Source: Luteimicrobium subarcticum (GTDB taxonomy: Bacteria > Actinomycetota > Actinomycetes > Actinomycetales > Cellulomonadaceae). From it: DNA of 64,000 nucleotides. The notes under the pieces are model-generated. The model was not told the DNA's origin and did no database searches. It worked only from the letters and a program-made list of their open reading frames with translations. The stretch covers positions 868,001-932,000 of the forward strand of contig NZ_PGTZ01000006.1 in NCBI RefSeq assembly GCF_002798015.1. Reading direction: 5' to 3'. Positions 26,234-34,514 of this stretch are shown here, in pieces. The position numbers and the translations under genes are program-made. Position 1 is the first letter of the stretch. Each line of letters begins with the position of its first letter.

Positions 26234-27400
26234 TCAGAGGTCGGGGAGCGCGTCCCGGGCCGCGCCGGGCTCGACGCCCGCGGCCTCGAGCGCGTCGACG
26301 ACCGCGGACCGCACCAGGAGGACGAGCGCCTGCACCTCCCAGTCGTCGGCCGCGACGGTGCGCGGCTCGAGCCGGCCCGCGAGCGTCAGCAGCTCGTCCC
26401 GCGCGCGCACGGGGTCGGTGCCCTGCGAGAGCGCGGTCCCCAGGTCGCGCACCGCGACCGCGAACAGCCCGACGAGCTCGCCCAGCACCGCCGTCTCGCG
26501 GTCCGGACCCGTCAGCGTGACCGCACGCCGCGACAGCACGCGCACGGTCCGGATGACCCGGTCCACCAGCACGACGCGCTGTCCCGCGAGCTCGACCTCC
26601 GCGAGGTGCCGCCGGGCGCGCGCGTTGACGCGCGCGACGTCGCGCGCCGAGGCCGCGGCGTCGCGCCACTCCACGAGCGACGGCTCGCTCGCCCGACCAC
26701 GGGCGAGCGCGGCCCGCGCCAGGTCGGTGTCACGCTCCTGGAGCGACCGGGCGAGCAGGTCGAGCGTCTCGCGGAGCTCCTCGACGGCCTCCTGAGCGAG
26801 CGCGGACAGGCGCCGGCGCGGGTCGTTGGGCGAGAACGCCGCGACGGCGAGCGCGACCCCGCCGCCCACCAGGGCGTCGACGAACCGGCTCGCGGGAGCG
26901 CCGGGCGTCGGCGGCAGCAGCACGATGACGACGGCCTGCACGCCCGCCTGCGTGGTGAGCAGCGGACCCCGGTCGATGAAGCGCGCGAGCAGCGCCGACA
27001 CGGCGAGCACGAGCGCGACCTGCCACGCCCCCGACCCGATGACGTGCGTGACGGCGTCGCCGAGCCCCACCCCGATCGCGACGCCGATGGCGAGCTCGAG
27101 GACCTTGCGCGGCTGCCGGTCGCGGGTGAACCCCAGGCAGACCCACGCCGCGACGGGCGCGAAGAACGGGTACGGGTGACCCAGCGGCCAGTGCGCGATC
27201 GAGTAGGCGACGCCCGCGGCCACCGACGCGACGAGGACGGGGACCAGCGCGACCTTGACGCGTCCCGCGCCCTGCCGCAGCCGGGCGCGACCGACCAGCA
27301 GGCGCAGGTTCCGCCAGGTCGCCGCAGCCGACGGTGACCGTCCACCGGGCGCGGGGGGCTGCGGCGACGTCGCCGGACCTCGCCCGGGCGGGACCGTCAC
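26234..27400 (-). CDS. FUSC family inner membrane protein
   Basis: The 388-residue protein has about six transmembrane helices in its first half (VALVPVLVASVAAGVAYSIA, YPFFAPVAAWVCLGF, VLELAIGVAIGVGLGDAV, WQVALVLAVSALLARFI, VQAVVIVLLPP, FVDALVGGGVALAVAAF) and a long helical cytosolic domain after. This is half of a classic FUSC/aromatic-acid-exporter unit, as is usual in actinobacteria. The family is linked to efflux of aromatic acids and similar compounds; the substrate here is unknown. GTG 27400 begins 14 nt after the YgfZ stop; longer in-frame extensions would overlap that gene. Cotranscription with ygfZ is likely. Confidence 0.85.
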   Translation of the reverse strand: MTVPPGRGPATSPQPPAPGGRSPSAAATWRNLRLLVGRARLRQGAGRVKVALVPVLVASVAAGVAYSIAHWPLGHPYPFFAPVAAWVCLGFTRDRQPRKVLELAIGVAIGVGLGDAVTHVIGSGAWQVALVLAVSALLARFIDRGPLLTTQAGVQAVVIVLLPPTPGAPASRFVDALVGGGVALAVAAFSPNDPRRRLSALAQEAVEELRETLDLLARSLQERDTDLARAALARGRASEPSLVEWRDAAASARDVARVNARARRHLAEVELAGQRVVLVDRVIRTVRVLSRRAVTLTGPDRETAVLGELVGLFAVAVRDLGTALSQGTDPVRARDELLTLAGRLEPRTVAADDWEVQALVLLVRSAVVDALEAAGVEPGAARDALPDL

Positions 27401-27413
27401 CCCGGCGCCCCGG

Positions 27414-28577
27414 TCAGACCAGGCCCGTGCGCGTGCCCAGCCCGCGCGTGAGGGGGCCGCGCGCCTCGGGCCGGTCGACCGACGTGCCCTCGCCGGGCAC
27501 GACGACCTCCTGTCCCGCCGAGACGGCCCCGCCGTCACAGTCGACCAGCAGCTCGCCGTCCGTCGCCGAGCGCTTGAGGACGACGAGCGCGACCGGCCCG
27601 AGCTCGTGGTGCCGCGCGACGCTCGTCACGCGGCCGACGGGCCGGCCCTCGGGCAGCGCGCCCGGGCCGCCCGGCCAGACGTCGGCGCCGGCGGCGGGCA
27701 GCAGGTGCCCCGACCCGTCGAGGTGCGCCATCGCGAGCCGGCGCGGCGGCCGACCCAGGTTGTGCACGCGCGCGACCGTCTCCTGGCCGCGGTAGCAGCC
27801 CTTGTGCAGGTGGACGGCAGTGCGCAGCCAGTCGAGCTCGTGCGGGATCGTGCGGTCGTCGACCTCGGTCGCGAGCCGGGGGCGCCACGCGGCGACACGC
27901 GCGGCCTCGGTCGCCCACGTGCCCACGAGCCGCCAGCCTGCAGCCTCGCGCGCCGCGACCGCGGTCGCCAGCTCGCCACGCGGCACGAGGACGAGGCGCC
28001 ACGGACGGTCACGGCCCGGGTGGTCGTCGTCCGCCGGCCCGTAGCGCGTGCCGCCGGGAGCCGTGCGGGGCCAGGGGTCGCGCCACGTCACGGGCTCGTC
28101 CGCGGTGCCCTCGGCGTCCACGGGCTCGCCGATCGCGGCGACCTCGGCGGTCGCGTCCGTGATCTCGACCCGCAGCGAGAACTTCATGCGGTCGAGCCAT
28201 GCCGCGAGCGGCGCGGCGTGCGACGCCTCGGTCACGAGCCACACCCCCTCGCCGTCGTCGACGACTCCCGCGCTGTGCTCGACGTGCCCGTGCGGGTCGA
28301 GGACGAGCAGCTCGGTCGACGTGCGGGGGGCGAGGCCCGCGAGGTCCTGCGACGTGATCGAGTGCAGCCACGTCAGCCGATCAGGCCCGGTGACGCGCAC
28401 GACGCCCAGGTGCGAGAGGTCCGCGACGGCGCCGTGGCGCTCGAGCGCACGCTGCTCGGCCGTCGGGTCGCCGTAGTGCCACGCGACGCCCGCGTCGGGA
28501 CCCGCGCCGGCCACGGCGCCGGACCGGTCGAGCAAGGGGCTGCGGTACGTCGGCTGGTCGGCGGTCTGGTCCGTCAC
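27414..28577 (-). CDS. ygfZ: Folate-binding protein YgfZ (GcvT-like)
   Basis: The 387-residue protein has a GcvT-like three-domain fold. The diagnostic motif KGCYRGQE (in HLHKGCYRGQETVARV) contains the conserved cysteine of YgfZ/CAF17 proteins. These bind tetrahydrofolate and support assembly or repair of certain 4Fe-4S enzymes in the cytoplasm. WLHSITSQDLAGL and HNLGRPPRRLA are also family landmarks. The sequence looks complete. It begins 4 nt after the nitrobindin-like gene and precedes the FUSC gene, consistent with an operon that starts with the small membrane protein at 29300. Confidence 0.92.
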   Translation of the reverse strand: MTDQTADQPTYRSPLLDRSGAVAGAGPDAGVAWHYGDPTAEQRALERHGAVADLSHLGVVRVTGPDRLTWLHSITSQDLAGLAPRTSTELLVLDPHGHVEHSAGVVDDGEGVWLVTEASHAAPLAAWLDRMKFSLRVEITDATAEVAAIGEPVDAEGTADEPVTWRDPWPRTAPGGTRYGPADDDHPGRDRPWRLVLVPRGELATAVAAREAAGWRLVGTWATEAARVAAWRPRLATEVDDRTIPHELDWLRTAVHLHKGCYRGQETVARVHNLGRPPRRLAMAHLDGSGHLLPAAGADVWPGGPGALPEGRPVGRVTSVARHHELGPVALVVLKRSATDGELLVDCDGGAVSAGQEVVVPGEGTSVDRPEARGPLTRGLGTRTGLV

Positions 28578-28581
28578 GGGC

Positions 28582-29193
28582 TCAGCCGTCCTGCCGGACG
28601 AGCCGCGCGGACGCGTAGTTCTGCAGCGGGTTGCCGAACGCGGCGAGCTCCCAGACCCACATGAGATCGCCCTCGACGAGGCCGTAGAGACGCTTGGACG
28701 CCGTCACCTCGGCGGCCGACGACGTCCGCGCGATGAGGTCGTGCACCAGGTCGATGCGCCCGTTGCCGATCGCGCCCACGTAGAGCGTGAGCCAGCCCGC
28801 CGGGTCCGCGAGAAGCACCTCGAGCGGGTGCTGGTGCTCGGCCAGGTCGTCCGGACGCTCCGGCGGGACCCGCCAGAAACCCGTCTCGGTCTCCCACACC
28901 GGCAGGCCGGAGGACGCGTCGCGGGGCGCGGTCGCCGGGGCGGCGTCGTCGACGTCGGTCGTCTCGGCGGACCAGTCGTCGGGCACCGTGCCCGGCACGG
29001 CCGCCTCGACGATCCGCAACGTGGACTCGTACCGCAGGTACGGGCCGCCGTCGTGGTCGAAGACGACCTCCTGCACGAAGGCCACCTCGTCGATCCCGGG
29101 GTACTCGATGACGCCCTCACCGCGCCACCGACCCACGAGCCAGGCGAGCGGGTAGACCTCCGGCGCGAGGCCGTCCGGAACCGTGAACGACAT
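28582..29193 (-). CDS. Ferric nitrobindin-like protein (FABP family) lacking the axial histidine
   Basis: The 203-residue cytoplasmic protein has the ten-stranded nitrobindin barrel motifs: WLVGRWRGEGVIEYP (the GxWxGxG signature), YLRYEST, ETGFWRVPP and the terminal barrel strand LAAFGNPLQNYASARL. Canonical members place the heme-ligating His in this last strand (pattern NHLxAxL); here that position appears to be Tyr (NYASARL). By family knowledge such proteins are classed as nitrobindin-like and may not bind heme in the usual way. The ATG overlaps the stop of the 35-codon gene upstream (TGATG), so translation is probably coupled. An insertion of about 20 residues (DDAAPATAPRDASSG) is unusual. 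Confidence 0.88.
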   Translation of the reverse strand: MSFTVPDGLAPEVYPLAWLVGRWRGEGVIEYPGIDEVAFVQEVVFDHDGGPYLRYESTLRIVEAAVPGTVPDDWSAETTDVDDAAPATAPRDASSGLPVWETETGFWRVPPERPDDLAEHQHPLEVLLADPAGWLTLYVGAIGNGRIDLVHDLIARTSSAAEVTASKRLYGLVEGDLMWVWELAAFGNPLQNYASARLVRQDG

Positions 29194-29300
29194 CAGCGCT
29201 GGCCGGAGTACAGCCGGTAGACGGCGTAGCCCGCGAACCACACGATGACGAGGGACGTCACCGACAGCAGGGTGACGAAGAAGATCTCGGTGCCGGTCAT
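29193..29300 (-). CDS. 35-residue single-pass membrane protein
   Basis: A very short gene encodes a protein that starts MTGTEIFFVTLLSV, continues TSLVIVWFAGYAVYRLYSG and ends QR. One hydrophobic helix spans about residues 6-26, followed by a Tyr/Arg tail on the likely cytosolic side. It is supported by a TAGGAT -10 exactly 6 nt before the ATG (leaderless), and by TGATG stop/start overlap with the nitrobindin-like gene. No family is recognised. It may anchor or partner the downstream protein; function unknown. Confidence 0.72.
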   Translation of the reverse strand: MTGTEIFFVTLLSVTSLVIVWFAGYAVYRLYSGQR

Positions 29301-29306
29301 GAGGCG

Positions 29307-29361
29307 ATCCTACGTCGCGACGCGCCCGCCGCGACGCTCCTGCGGCGTCGGCGGATACGCT
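29307..29361. promoter_or_regulatory. Divergent leaderless promoters
   Basis: Minus strand: TAGGAT at 29307-29312, 6 nt before the ATG at 29300. Plus strand: TACGCT at 29356-29361, 7 nt before the GTG at 29369. The two genes share one 68-bp gap and neither has a Shine-Dalgarno sequence. Both fit the TANNNT leaderless pattern. Confidence 0.55.
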
Positions 29362-29368
29362 CGAGGAC

Positions 29369-29788
29369 GTGATCCCCGACACTCTCCCCGACGTCTCCGC
29401 CGGACCGGCGGCCGCACCGGTCCCCGCGCGCAGGACGCTCGTCGTGAAGACGACGAGCGGGACGGACCGCCCCGAGGCGGCCAACCAGGCGTTCACCGTC
29501 GCCGCGGCCGCCGTCGCCGCGGGCGTCGAGGTGAGCCTCTGGCTCACCGGCGAGGCCGCGTGGTTCGGCGTGCCCGACCGCGCCGCCGAGCTCGTGCTCG
29601 AGCACGCCGCTCCCCTGCCCGACCTGCTCGAGGCGGTGCTCGCGGCCGGGAGCGTGACCGTGTGCACGCAGTGCGCGGCCCGCCGTGGGATCTCGCCGGA
29701 CGACGTGCTGCCCGGCGTCCGGATCGCGGGCGCGGCGGTGTTCGTCGAGGAGGCGCTCGCCCCCGGCGCGCAGGCGCTCGTGTACTGA
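29369..29788 (+). CDS. DsrE family protein
   Basis: The 139-residue product has the DsrE/TusD-like fold: a TLVVKTTSGTDRPEAANQAF start (nucleotide-like P-loop variant seen in the family), GVEVSLWLTGEAAWF, and a CTQCAARRG segment with two cysteines at the position of the family's sulfur-handling loop. DsrE proteins are small sulfur-relay or peroxiredoxin-like proteins; the partner here is unknown. The GTG start fits the leaderless -10. The first 20 residues are Pro/Ala-rich and unconserved, so an internal start is possible. It converges with map. Confidence 0.83.
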   Translation: MIPDTLPDVSAGPAAAPVPARRTLVVKTTSGTDRPEAANQAFTVAAAAVAAGVEVSLWLTGEAAWFGVPDRAAELVLEHAAPLPDLLEAVLAAGSVTVCTQCAARRGISPDDVLPGVRIAGAAVFVEEALAPGAQALVY

Positions 29789-29814
29789 CGGGTCCGTCCG
29801 CACGGGCCCGTTCG

Positions 29815-30585
29815 TCAGCGCGGCGGCAGCGTGAGGATCTCGGCGCCGTCCTCGGTGATCGCGACCGTGTGCTCGGTGTGCGCCGTCCGGCAGCCCGTCG
29901 CGCTGCGCAGGGTCCACCCGTCGTCGTCCGTGACGAGCTCGTCGGTGTCGACCATGACCCACGGCTCGAGCGCGAGCAGCAGGCCCGGCCGCAGCGCGAA
30001 GCCCCGGCCGGGTCGCCCGGCGTTGGGGACGTGCGGCTCCTGGTGCATCGTCGTCCCGATGCCGTGCCCGCCGAAGTCCGTGTTGACGGGGTAGCCGGCC
30101 GCGTCGAGGACCGTCCCGATCGCGTGGGACAGGTCGCCGGTGCGCGCGCCCGGGCGGGCGGCGTCGATGCCCGCCGCGAGGGCGCGGCGGGTCGCCTCGA
30201 TGAGGGCGTCGCTCTCGTCGTCGGACGACCCCACCACGAAGCTGATCGCCGCGTCGGACGCGATCCCGTGCAGCGACACCGCGAGGTCGAGCGTGAGCAG
30301 ATCGCCGTCAGCGAGGGCGTAGTCGTGCGGCAGGCCGTGCAGGACGGCGTCGTTCACCGACGTGCACACGTAGTGGGCGAAGGGGCCGCGGCCGAAGGAC
30401 GGCGCGTAGTCGACGTAGCAGGACTGCGCGCCGGCGCCGTCGATCATCTCGTGCGTCCAGCGGTCGAGGTCGAGCAGGTTCGTGCCGACGGTCGCGCGGG
30501 TGCGGAGCGACTCGAGGATGCTGCCGACGAGCGCGCCCGTCTCGCGGGCCCGGGCGATCTCGCGGGGACTGAGGATCTCGATCAT
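29815..30585 (-). CDS. map: Type I methionine aminopeptidase
   Basis: The 256-residue cytosolic metalloprotease removes N-terminal Met from nascent proteins. All five metal ligands are visible: Asp100 (LTLDLAV), Asp111 (ASDAAIS), His174 (GGHGIGTTMHQ), Glu207 (LALEPWV) and Glu238 (HTEHTV). The substrate-pocket motif SVNDAVLHGLP is also intact. Length is standard for the short bacterial form without an SH3-binding zinc extension. The sequence around the first ligand (LAVSLHGIAS) diverges from the common DVTxxxxGxxGD, so it may be the secondary isozyme of the species. Start ATG 30585 gives the conserved MIEILSPREI. Confidence 0.94.
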   Translation of the reverse strand: MIEILSPREIARARETGALVGSILESLRTRATVGTNLLDLDRWTHEMIDGAGAQSCYVDYAPSFGRGPFAHYVCTSVNDAVLHGLPHDYALADGDLLTLDLAVSLHGIASDAAISFVVGSSDDESDALIEATRRALAAGIDAARPGARTGDLSHAIGTVLDAAGYPVNTDFGGHGIGTTMHQEPHVPNAGRPGRGFALRPGLLLALEPWVMVDTDELVTDDDGWTLRSATGCRTAHTEHTVAITEDGAEILTLPPR

Positions 30586-30671
30586 GGGGGCGCCCTTCTC
30601 ACGGCCGGCACGGGTCGTGCCCACCGTATCGGGCGGCGGCCGTCGGGGTGCGGCGGCCGGTGGTGCGCCGG

Positions 30672-31145
30672 TCAGCGCGCCGGGCGCACCCGCCGCAGGA
30701 GCACGTACAGCTCGCACCCGAGGCACAGCCCGAAGACGGCGTTGAGCAGCGCCGCGACCAGCGCCACCGCGGCCGCCACCGCGACGGCGACCGCGACCCC
30801 TGCGAACCCGAGGACGACACCGACACCGGTGACGACCAGGCCGACGACCTGCGCGAAGCGCGGCGGGCGCGGGTCCTCGAGCTCCTCGGGCGGGGCGAGC
30901 CGCGGCCGGACGAGGCGCCGGAAGAGCACGCTCTGCCAGGTGTGCTGGACGCCGCGCGCCACGCCCAGCGCGAACGACAGCGCGACGAGCAGGAGCAGCC
31001 ACAGGGCGGCCGGGGTCCCGGCGAGCAGGAGGACGACGGCCAGCAGGACCGCGGTGATCCCGGCGGTGAAGCGGGGCCCGCGGGGGTCGATCCCGGGCCG
31101 GGTGCCGGGCTGTGCGGCGCCGGAGGCCGGTGCGGTGTCGGTCAC
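30672..31145 (-). CDS. DUF4395 family membrane protein
   Basis: The 157-residue protein has four predicted transmembrane helices and matches DUF4395: IDPRGPRFTAGITAVLL, a conserved central loop (VLFRRLVRPRLAPPEELEDPRPPRFAQ) and a C-terminal FGLCLGCELYVLLRR with a CxxC pair (Cys141, Cys144). DUF4395 genes commonly sit next to thioredoxin-like genes, as here (the thioredoxin lies 51 nt upstream on the same strand). A shared thiol-redox role at the membrane is inferred from that pairing and from the CxxC near the end of the last helix. Confidence 0.87.
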   Translation of the reverse strand: MTDTAPASGAAQPGTRPGIDPRGPRFTAGITAVLLAVVLLLAGTPAALWLLLLVALSFALGVARGVQHTWQSVLFRRLVRPRLAPPEELEDPRPPRFAQVVGLVVTGVGVVLGFAGVAVAVAVAAAVALVAALLNAVFGLCLGCELYVLLRRVRPAR

Positions 31146-31196
31146 GGGGTCTCCCGGTCTCGTGGGGCGGTCGTCGGGGCGGTCGTCGGGGCAGGG

Positions 31197-31652
31197 TCAG
31201 ACGGGGACGAGGTCGAGCGCCTCGCGCGCCTGGCGCGGCTGGACGGCACCGGTCATCCGGGCCACCTCGTGCCCGTGCGCGTCGAGCACCACGACGGTGG
31301 GTGCGCGCAGCACGGACAGCTGGCGGACGAGCACGGGGTACCGGTCGACGTCGAGCTCGACGTGCCCGACGCCGGGGGTGTCGGCGCGGACCGCGTCGAG
31401 GGTCCGTGACGTCGTGCGGCACGGGCCGCAGAACTCGGCCGAGAACTGCACGAAGGTGGCGCGGGGGGCGAGGTCGACGCCGGCGTCGGCCCACCGTGGA
31501 CCCTTGTCGCGGTGCCCCGTGTCCCCCGCGCGCCCGGTGCGGCCCGCGTCGGGCTTGGCCGACTGGCGCACACGCCCCTGGCGCGAGCGCCACCAGGCAC
31601 CGGCGACGAGGGTGAGCGCGACGATCGCGACGACGAGGAGGACACGGACCAC
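31197..31652 (-). CDS. Membrane-anchored thioredoxin family protein
   Basis: The 151-residue product has an N-terminal transmembrane anchor (LLVVAIVALTLVAGAWW), a basic linker of about 40 residues, and a thioredoxin domain with the active site CGPC (Cys75, Cys78 in FSAEFCGPCRTTS). The cis-Pro is present in LRAPTVVVLD. The start is GTG 31652. Topology suggests an extracytoplasmic thiol-disulfide role. The neighbouring DUF4395 membrane protein with its own CxxC is the likely partner. Confidence 0.88.
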   Translation of the reverse strand: MVRVLLVVAIVALTLVAGAWWRSRQGRVRQSAKPDAGRTGRAGDTGHRDKGPRWADAGVDLAPRATFVQFSAEFCGPCRTTSRTLDAVRADTPGVGHVELDVDRYPVLVRQLSVLRAPTVVVLDAHGHEVARMTGAVQPRQAREALDLVPV

Positions 31653-31753
31653 GGGATCATGGTCCGCTCCCGACGTCCGCGCACCACGACACGTCTCACA
31701 TCACGGGACGGTGAGTCGGTGGAGCGGGGCGCCGGCGCAGCGTGCGACGCGCC

Positions 31754-32485
31754 TCAGGTGACGACGAGCCGGCCCACCACGAAGATGAGGATGCCGCCGA
31801 CCGCGACGGGCAGGGTGGCGGCGCTCAGCGACGCGAGCCGGCCGCGCGCGGTCGGCAGGTGTCCCAGCAGCGCGTACACGGCAGCCACCAGGACCCCGGC
31901 GACGAGACCCGCCCAGGCCCCCGCCGGGATGAGCAGCTTCGGGAGCGCGGCGCCGATCCCGGCGCCGGTCGCGACCGCGAGACCCGTCGTCACGACGGCG
32001 TTCGCCCACCCGCGCAACGGCATCGCGCACACCACCGCCGCGACCGCGAGCGCCGCCGCGCACGCCACCACGAGCTGCGCACCCTCGTCGCTCATGCCCG
32101 CCGCGAGCCAGCCCGAGCAGCCGACCGCGACGACGATGCCGCTCACGACCCCCGAGACGTTCTCGACGAGCGCGTCGCGCGGGTGGCGTGCGAGCTCGTT
32201 GACGAACGCGAGGAGCAGGCCCATCGCGACCACGACCGGGAGGTTGCGGAGCACGGGCTCGCCGTCCGTCACGGTGACGACGCCCACGGCACCGAGGCCG
32301 ACCAGCGCCACCACGAAGCCGGACGTGCCGGGCGCCCGCAGGTGCAGCAGCGCGGGCCAGCCGAGCGCCACCCCGACGACGAGCACGACGACCGCGCCGG
32401 TGAGCGCCATCGTGCCGAAGTACGCCGCGCCCGCGACGAGCGTCGCGATGCACGCCGTCACGACCGAGCGCGTGGTGACCGTCAT
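31754..32485 (-). CDS. Hypothetical polytopic membrane protein
   Basis: The 243-residue protein has about eight hydrophobic helices with very short loops, including VVTACIATLVAGAAYFGTMA, AVVVLVVGVALGWPALL, GFVVALVGLGAVGVVTV and the last, LPVAVGGILIFVVGRLVV. The conserved-looking loop FVNELARHPRDALVENVSG lies mid-protein, facing the cytosol. No transporter or enzyme motif is recognised. ATG 32485 is preferred; 18 in-frame codons upstream are polar and lack a start context. It is divergent from glnR across about 270 bp, which may hold control sites for both. Confidence 0.75.
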   Translation of the reverse strand: MTVTTRSVVTACIATLVAGAAYFGTMALTGAVVVLVVGVALGWPALLHLRAPGTSGFVVALVGLGAVGVVTVTDGEPVLRNLPVVVAMGLLLAFVNELARHPRDALVENVSGVVSGIVVAVGCSGWLAAGMSDEGAQLVVACAAALAVAAVVCAMPLRGWANAVVTTGLAVATGAGIGAALPKLLIPAGAWAGLVAGVLVAAVYALLGHLPTARGRLASLSAATLPVAVGGILIFVVGRLVVT

Positions 32486-32756
32486 GCGACCGACCCGCCG
32501 CGCGTCGTCCGGCGGCGCGCCGGGACGGGACGCCGGCACCGGGCACGGCTGTTCACGGGGAGAATGCGTACGGGCACGTCACCGAGTGTCCCAGACCGGC
32601 ACCCCTCGCCCGAACCCGCCACCGCGGCCGGGCACGAAAGGCACGATGGTGAGCGATGCTCCGAGATGATCGGTCGGCGGTCAGTGATCGCCGCGGACTC
32701 GCGGGTCGGGCAGGATACGGTGGCGGTGCCCGACGAGCGCGAGTGGAGGTGAGACC

Positions 32757-33542
32757 GTGGCGACCCTGCTGATCCTGACCCCGGCGACGGGGAGCTCGGC
32801 CGAGATCCTGCCCGCCCTCGGGCTGCTCTCCCACAGCATCCGCGTCCTGCCGATGGAGCCGTCCGCCCTGGTGGACGCGCCGGACAGCGACGTCATCCTG
32901 CTCGACGCGCGGCGCGACCTCGTCGCCGCCCGCACGACGTGCCGCCTGCTGCGCGCGACCGGCCTCACCGTCCCGCTGCTGCTCGTGCTCACCGAGGGCG
33001 GCCTCACCGTCGTCACGCACGAGTGGGGCGCCAGCGACCTGCTGCTCGCCGACGCCGGCCCCGCGGAGGTCGAGGCGCGGATCCGGCTCGCGGTGGAGCG
33101 GTCCCGGCAGGCGGCCGGCGCGTCCGCCCAGGAGGAGATCGCCGCGGGCGACCTCGCGATCGACGCGTCCGGGTACACGGCCCGCCTGCGCGGCCGCCCG
33201 ATCGACCTCACGTACAAGGAGTTCGAGCTCATCAAGTACCTCGTGCAGCACCCGGGCCGCGTGTTCACCCGCGCCCAGCTGCTCCAGGAGGTCTGGGGCT
33301 ACGACTACTACGGCGGCACCCGGACCGTGGACGTCCACGTGCGGCGCCTGCGCGCCAAGCTCGGGCCTGAGCACGAGCAGCTCATCGGCACGGTCCGCAA
33401 CGTCGGCTACCGGTTCGACCCGCCGAAGGAGCGCCGCGGAGACAAGTCCGCGGACCGGTCCGGTGCCCTCGCGGGCGACGCCGCCGACGGACCCGCCGTC
33501 GCCGCGGGCGGCGGGGCGCCCGGCCCCGGGGCACGGGGATGA
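32757..33542 (+). CDS. glnR: OmpR-family orphan nitrogen regulator GlnR
   Basis: The 261-residue protein is a very good match to actinobacterial GlnR, the orphan response regulator of nitrogen assimilation. The receiver domain (about 1-115) keeps the phospho-acceptor-like Asp50 (VILLDARRD) but, as usual for GlnR, lacks a normal acidic pocket. The winged-helix domain (about 128-222) is nearly canonical: [40 protein letters not shown] and [11 protein letters not shown] Gly/Ala-rich tail of about 40 residues follows and is unusual. The GTG start has GGAGGTGAG just upstream. TACGGT (32716-32721) is a likely -10. The hydrolase-like gene overlaps the stop by 4 nt. Confidence 0.94.
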   Translation: MATLLILTPATGSSAEILPALGLLSHSIRVLPMEPSALVDAPDSDVILLDARRDLVAARTTCRLLRATGLTVPLLLVLTEGGLTVVTHEWGASDLLLADAGPAEVEARIRLAVERSRQAAGASAQEEIAAGDLAIDASGYTARLRGRPIDLTYKEFELIKYLVQHPGRVFTRAQLLQEVWGYDYYGGTRTVDVHVRRLRAKLGPEHEQLIGTVRNVGYRFDPPKERRGDKSADRSGALAGDAADGPAVAAGGGAPGPGARG

Positions 33543-34471
33543 TCGCCGACTACTCGACGGCTCTCGTCGACGGGCCGTGGCGCCACGAGTTCGTGGCGGC
33601 GAACGGCGCACGGTTCCACGTGGCCCTCGCGGGCCCGGACCCGACGGAGCGCGTCGGCGGCGAGCCGGCCCCGCTCGTCGTCCTGCTGCACGACTTCCCG
33701 CAGCTGTGGTGGGCGTGGCGCCACCAGATCGTCGCGCTCGCCGACGCCGGCTACCGGGTCGCCGCGATGGACCTCCGGGGCACGGGCGCGTCCGACAAGC
33801 CGCCGCTCGGGTACGACGTGCCCACCCGGACGCGCGACGTCGCCGGCGTGGTCCGGTCGCTCGGCGCCGACCGGGCGACCGTCGTCGGGAACGGCTTCGG
33901 CGGGACGGTCGCGTGGGCCATGGCCGCGATGCAGCCTGCCGTGACGGCCGCCGTCGCGGCCTTCGCCGCACCGCACCCCGCGCACCTGCACACGTCGCGC
34001 AACGCGCCGTACACCCGGGCGTTCCACCGGCGGCTCGCGTCCGCACAGGCGCCGTTCGCGCCCGAGCGCGGTCTCGTGGACGGACGCCTCGTCGACTCGT
34101 GGCTCCAGGGCGGGGCGCACGTGCCGTTCGACGACGACGTGCTCGAGACGTACCGCACCGCGGCCCGCATCCCGTTCGCCGCGCACTGCTCGGTCGAGGC
34201 GCTGCGCTGGTGGATCCGCTCCGTCCCGAGGATGGACGGCCGCCGGTTCACGACGGCGGTGCGGCGCCGGCTCGACCAGCCCGCGCTGCTCGCGCTCGGT
34301 GCCGACGACCCGTACCTGCGGACCGACGCGTCGACGCTGGACGCCGCCGCGTTCGCGTCCCACCTGCGGGTCGAGGTCGTCGACGACGCCGGCCACTACC
34401 TGCCCGAGGAGGCGCCCGGCGCGGTCTCCGAGCTGCTGCTCGACTGGCTGAAGGGCGCCCGCCGCCCCTGA
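33539..34471 (+). CDS. Alpha/beta-hydrolase fold protein with an altered nucleophile elbow
   Basis: The 310-residue product has the epoxide-hydrolase/haloalkane-dehalogenase-like fold. [15 protein letters not shown] (oxyanion HDFP), [13 protein letters not shown], the cap region, Asp256 (GADDPY) and His286 ([10 protein letters not shown]) are all present. The nucleophile elbow, however, reads GNGFGG, placing Gly119 where Ser or Asp should be. Catalysis by the usual mechanism is therefore doubtful, and it may be a pseudoenzyme or ligand-binding protein. Start ATG overlaps the glnR stop (ATGA), so the two are translationally coupled. The sequence reads cleanly with no frameshift, so the substitution is not a decayed remnant elsewhere in the gene. 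Confidence 0.85.
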   Translation: MIADYSTALVDGPWRHEFVAANGARFHVALAGPDPTERVGGEPAPLVVLLHDFPQLWWAWRHQIVALADAGYRVAAMDLRGTGASDKPPLGYDVPTRTRDVAGVVRSLGADRATVVGNGFGGTVAWAMAAMQPAVTAAVAAFAAPHPAHLHTSRNAPYTRAFHRRLASAQAPFAPERGLVDGRLVDSWLQGGAHVPFDDDVLETYRTAARIPFAAHCSVEALRWWIRSVPRMDGRRFTTAVRRRLDQPALLALGADDPYLRTDASTLDAAAFASHLRVEVVDDAGHYLPEEAPGAVSELLLDWLKGARRP

Positions 34472-34514
34472 CGCCGGTCCGGACCACACCGCCCGGCACC
34501 GCAGAATGTTCCCC

